This document shows, one piece after another, positions 1 through 10,000 of a stretch of 10,000 nucleotides of DNA. The position numbers and the translations under genes were made by a program. Numbering within the stretch: position 1 is the first letter of the stretch; every line of letters starts with the position of its first letter. A model generated the notes under the pieces. The model was not told the DNA's origin and did not search any database. It was given only the letters and a program-made list of their open reading frames with translations. The DNA is from Botryococcus braunii. Its lineage: Eukaryota > Chlorophyta > Trebouxiophyceae. Location of the stretch: the NCBI GenBank assembly GCA_002005505.1, contig MVGU01002028.1:1-10000 (forward strand), in the 5' to 3' direction.

Positions 1-510
<510 letters not shown>

Positions 511-2715
511 TCCCAGTCGCTATCTGGCCACCAAATACTGGCCTTGTAAACAATACGCCTGTCATCCTGAATACGTAGGGTTTACGGCCCTTTGCCACGC
601 ACACGCTAACTGCTGCAACACACCCATACAAATACTTCAAGCGCAATCTGGGCTGACAGAAATCGGCATACTAGAAACATTCAATCCACGGATTTGAAGG
701 CCATGGGCAGTCACCGTGTGAGGCGTTCGCAAGTTGCCTAGACTACAAAAACTTCTAGTGCCCGCGCATGAAAGATACAGTACCGCCAAAGATGCAGTGG
801 ACTGCCGTTCGAGCCCGGGAGTAAGGCTCTTTTGCAAGAGCTTAGATGCGCCCAGGCTTTTTGCGAGAGGCATCCAGTGGGTGCCGTGGTGGCAAGGAGA
901 AGGGGTGCGAAGTTTGGAGAGAGCATCGGAGTTGTACAGAATTTGCATGCACCAAGGTCCGGCTCCAATTTGGTGTTTCAAGCAATCCGTGATGTTTTTG
1001 GTATTCGATGTTGGCTGGGCTGAAAGCCTGGCCCGTGTGAATGCGGAAGGGCAGAGGGAGGGACGCAGCCTCAAGGGGTGATGTCAGGCCCTACGCCGAG
1101 TTGGGGCCAAAAATTGAAAAACATGGTGAACTTCCACTTGTTGGTGCAACTGGTGTTTGTGAAAACAAGCGTTGGTCATGGGTAGGGGCTGTGTCTCGTC
1201 GGCCTAGCTTCCACCCACGTTTTGCCTTGTTCATGTAGGACCTTGACATTGACGCTTGTGGGTTGTAAGCGCGAAATGGGGTTTTGCAGGCCAGACTTGC
1301 GTGAGTAACGCTATGGCAAGACTTCTTGTCATGGGTGCATGACATTTACGGCACAAAGGTTCCCATATTTGATATATTTCGAATTGCATCTTATTCGCCT
1401 CTCATCAACCATTTCGCCAATTGAGCACCACAAGGCTGTCCGAAGGACCTGCTGGGACGGCAAGCTTGTCCCTTTACAGCAGGCACCTGCCGGGTTAAGT
1501 GCGCTCCGAAAAGGCAGTTTTAGCCCGAAATTTCGACTCTTGGGATAACATCGAGACACCGCTTGATGCTGCCCAACAGGGTAGACGGTACCTGGTACCC
1601 AGTAGGGCCTCAGCTCGGCTTCTTCGTCAGTTACGATCGTTGTATTTCGACGCGGCTGCATGTCGCAACAACCCGGATGCCACAGCGGAAAGTGGTCGCG
1701 GATTTGATGTATGATGATCAGAGCAGGCCCACCCAGCGGATTGCTTCCCTGATATGAATTTATGGTGTTGGCTTTGAAGCAATCAGAAGCGTGCACAATT
1801 CAGGATTACGAGTTTGGGTTACCTTGTGTCGGCAGACTACGTCAACGTTCGAATGGTCTCCTTCAAAGACTCTGTATTAAAGCCTTAAAAAATCTTACGT
1901 ATGTCCCAAAGATGTTTATTTGAACAGGTCTTTGATCGACCAGATAACTCTGAAAGCAGACTAGCTCAGGTATAGTACACCCGATCGTTCGGTCAGGTTC
2001 GGGTTTCCATGTGCACACCAGCGAAGGCGTGGCCCTTTCTGCCAGACTCATACCTTAATAAGAAACGAATGCCATCCACGGGCTCCACATGATCCGTGGG
2101 CCCGGTAGAGTGGCTGCGGGCCAGTAATGACTCGTCTCAAGCCTTGAAGAATGCTTAAGAGCATCAAGAAAGGGCAAAAACAATGGTCGCGTCAGAATGG
2201 TGCGTCCTGAATGCCACCTCAATGCTGAAGTACCCCCTCTCTCCCAAACAGCGCTATCTCAGGGCACTCTCTTGTTACCAGACAGTTGGGGTGCGGCCTT
2301 GCGAATCCACTTTAACGTAGACCCATGCGGTGCTAAGTGTGCAATAACGCTAATTACACATTTTGTTACCCCACGTATCAACACTAGTGCAACTGAGGAT
2401 ACATGAGGTGGATTGCTAACTACAATATGTGGGAGGATACAAGGGATGCCCTAATGATTCAAAATAGGTGATAAATTCATTAAAAAATGGCTTGGTCTAT
2501 GGTTGCTACTGCATGTAGAAGTTTCTCCTGGAAGGGGAAATGATGATAGTGGGGCTTCAATCAAGGTCACCGGCATCGCAAGTAAGAGGAAGAAGATTGC
2601 GCGCGCACGCAGTTAGTTGGCTGTTGTACCCGAATGCGCTTGCCCCGGGCTGACTGTCCAACAAAATCATTTGGGTCCCCACATGGGATAAGGAAAAAGG
2701 AATCCCCCCAATAAC
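511..2715. other. Non-repetitive region with no recognisable gene
   Basis: This stretch has mixed base composition and no long simple repeats. Open frames up to about 155 codons exist (minus strand 1329-1796, minus 637-1074, plus 734-1081). Their translations show no family motif I recognise, no coherent GC3 bias and no consistent splice signals. A GTTCGAGCCC-like stretch near 809 resembles a tRNA B box but has no matching A box or cloverleaf. The region could be intergenic, could contain the upstream promoter or 5' untranslated exons of the gene starting near 3442, or could hold decayed transposon sequence. I cannot tell which. Confidence 0.5.
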
Positions 2716-2781
2716 CACACACACACACACACACACACACCACACACACACCACACAACACACCACACACACACACACACA

Positions 2782-2812
<31 letters not shown>

Positions 2813-2888
2813 CCACACACACACACCACCCGCCCGCCACACACACACACACACACACAACAACACACACACACACACACACACACAC
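2716..2888. repeat. (CA)n microsatellite, interrupted
   Basis: A near-continuous CA tract, broken by CC doublets and by one C-rich interruption around 2827-2838. It is the first part of a compound repeat block that ends just before the gene. Open frames across it encode only Cys/Val or Thr/His repeats and are not genes. Confidence 0.95.
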
Positions 2889-2946
2889 ATATGCATGCAT
2901 GCATGGACGACAAACAAACACACACGTGGCATGCATGCATGCATAT
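2889..2946. repeat. Perfect 17-bp inverted repeat built from GCAT units
   Basis: The left arm at 2889-2905 (ATATGCATGCATGCATG) is exactly reverse-complemented at 2930-2946, around a 24-nt spacer rich in CAAACAAACACACA. Each arm is also internally self-complementary because it consists of GCAT tetranucleotides. A cruciform or hairpin is possible. No flanking direct repeats or transposase are visible. Confidence 0.85.
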
Positions 2947-2960
2947 ACTTGTCAAACACC

Positions 2961-3072
2961 ACGTGCGCGCGCGCGGCCCACACACAACACACACACACAC
3001 ACATGCCATGCACAGACAAACATTGTCATACGCATGCACACATGGACACACACACAAATAAAAACACACCAC
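2961..3072. repeat. CG tract followed by degenerate CA tract
   Basis: A CGCG run at about 2964-2975 follows the inverted repeat, then an impure CA tract runs to about 3072 with ATGC and AAATAAAA interruptions. Alternating purine-pyrimidine sequence of this kind is prone to Z-DNA formation (established property; occurrence here is inferred). Confidence 0.8.
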
Positions 3073-3079
3073 ACACAGA

Positions 3080-3117
3080 TGTGTGTGTGTGTGTGTGTGT
3101 TGTGTGTGTGTGTGTGT

Positions 3118-3164
<47 letters not shown>

Positions 3165-3332
3165 AGAGAGAGAGAGAGATAGATGATAGATAGAGAGAGA
3201 AGAAAAGGAAGAGAGAGAGAGAGAGAGAGAGAAGAGAGAAGAGAGGTGAGAGAGAGAGAGAGGGAGAGAGAGGGGAGAAGTGGAGAGAGAGAGAGGAAGT
3301 AAGTGCAGGAGAGAGAGAGAAGGGGGGAGTGG
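3080..3332. repeat. Compound (GT)n-(GA)n microsatellite
   Basis: GT repeats run from 3080 to 3150 with a few TT interruptions, then switch abruptly to GA at 3151 and continue, increasingly impure (GATAGATAGA, GGGG, AGAAAAGG), to about 3332. The strand then becomes G-rich and mixed (3333-3370) before the likely first coding exon. If transcription starts upstream, this would lie in the 5' leader or first intron. Confidence 0.92.
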
Positions 3333-3441
3333 GCGGGGGAAGCAGAAACAGGAGGGTCCGCCAGGGGGACTACCCTCCCGGCGGCACATCCGTCCTGGGG
3401 CCTGCACCAACTGTGAGCAAACTTACTTAGAGTGGGATGGG

Positions 3442-9403
<5,962 letters not shown>

Positions 9404-9437
9404 AACAGTCTCTTTACAAGACCTCTGAAATATCTAT

Positions 9438-9745
9438 TTGTTGCCCTGTTGCTTTCCTCTTTTTGCCTTGGCTTTTTCCAGTTATTGCCTTGTTAATTTG
9501 CACTTGTTGCCTTGTTAGTTTTCACTTGTTGCCTTGTTGGCTTCCTCTTGTTGCCAAGTTGCTTCCCTCGTGGTTGCCGTGTTACCAAATACTTCTTGCC
9601 TTGCTGCTTTCCCTGTTTCGCCTTGCTACCTTCTATCTGTTGCGTTCTTACATGCCACTTGTTCCCTTGTTGAATTCTTCATGTTGCCGTGCTACCTTAA
9701 CTGTGTTGCCTGCGCCAGCTCTGCAGTTGGTTCTTGTGGCCTGCC
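9438..9745. repeat. 22-bp minisatellite in the 3' flank, about 14 units
   Basis: About fourteen units of 22 bp (pattern TGTTGCCTTGTTGGCTTCCACT) begin 34 nt after the stop codon. Units 3-6 are nearly exactly 22 bp long, and later units are more diverged, with occasional 23-24-bp lengths. The array presumably lies in the 3' untranslated region. Because the unit is T- and C-rich it creates a spurious open frame rich in Leu, Cys and Val that mimics a membrane protein. Confidence 0.85.
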
Positions 9746-9800
9746 CAGCCCTTTCATATGTCTTTCTGTCGCCTTTGCCTTCGATTTTACGCCTCCACCC

Positions 9801-9803
<3 letters not shown>

Positions 9804-9895
<92 letters not shown>

Positions 9896-9916
9896 CCTCT
9901 CTCTCTCTCTCTCTGA
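9804..9916. repeat. (CT)n microsatellite
   Basis: CT repeats from 9804 to 9916 with a few TT and CC interruptions, on the transcribed gene's coding strand and downstream of the 22-bp array. Confidence 0.95.
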
Positions 9917-9955
9917 CTCTCGCTCTGTCAACGACTTGAGCATTATTGTTTGCGA

Positions 9956-9961
9956 ATTAAA
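9956..9961 (+). promoter_or_regulatory. Possible polyadenylation hexamer ATTAAA
   Basis: ATTAAA occurs 553 nt after the stop codon, after the CT tract. It is a common variant of AATAAA in many eukaryotes. Green algae often use TGTAA instead, and none is seen between the stop and the window end, so this call is weak. Confidence 0.25.
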
Positions 9962-10000
9962 AAGTTTCGGTATGAGGAATGAGGACACCCCCCTTCCCCC

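Noticed and set aside
795..830. GTTCGAGCCC resembling a tRNA T-arm/B box
   Set aside because: No A box at suitable distance, no acceptor stem pairing and no anticodon arm.
734..1081. 115-codon plus-strand frame and antisense 145-codon frame at 637-1074
   Set aside because: They overlap on opposite strands with no family motif; neither shows a GC3 signal.
1329..1796. 155-codon minus-strand open frame in the unique region
   Set aside because: No recognisable domain, no codon bias and no splice context; the length is compatible with chance in mixed-composition DNA.

Overview
The window looks like nuclear DNA of a eukaryote, not bacterial or viral DNA. It has no dense ORFs, and long pure dinucleotide tracts (CT, GA, CA, GT) occur on both strands. 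Short GC-rich coding islands are flanked by GT...AG splice-like boundaries. One gene is recognisable: a plus-strand, multi-exon gene from about 3442 to 9403. Its pieces match the DUF266 / core-2/I-branching glycosyltransferase family (CAZy GT14), a type II Golgi membrane enzyme family common in plants and green algae and also found in other protists and animals. Strong third-position G/C preference in the best exons and heavy simple repeats would fit a green alga, but the sequence alone does not settle the organism.

Layout. 1-510 is a homopyrimidine tract. 511-2715 is non-repetitive sequence in which I recognise no gene. 2716-3332 is a compound CA / GCAT-palindrome / CG / CA / GT / GA block just upstream of the gene. 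Exon 1 (about 3442-3630) encodes an N-terminal hydrophobic segment and the start of a coiled-coil-like stem. Exon 2 (4032-4193) encodes the charged stem. Exon 3 (about 5401-5587) carries the first conserved block (RVALLFMTEG then ELPHAKLW). Exon 4 (about 6418-6576) carries LFSIYVHAPKP. A weak exon 5 candidate lies around 7968-8090 (FLLLLSE). Exon 6 (about 8187-8441) carries ITPEKW, FFVLNRKH and CVPEEHY. Exon 7 (9221-9403) carries VDIDWSQGD and the stop codon.

The proposed boundaries at exon 1/2, 2/3, 3/4, 6 donor and 7 acceptor all fall between codons (phase 0). As written, however, the reading frame slips inside exons 1, 3 and 6. Several slips can each be explained by one G missing from a GGGG run. 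This means either systematic homopolymer errors in the assembly or a decaying gene copy.

The introns hold the rest of the structure. There are minisatellites with units of about 18, 25, 92 and 22 bp, and a 22-bp minisatellite directly follows the stop codon. Introns 2, 3 and 6 share a layout of donor, then a CA or GT tract, then a GA tract. Most long open frames in this window are simple-repeat translations and are not reported as genes.
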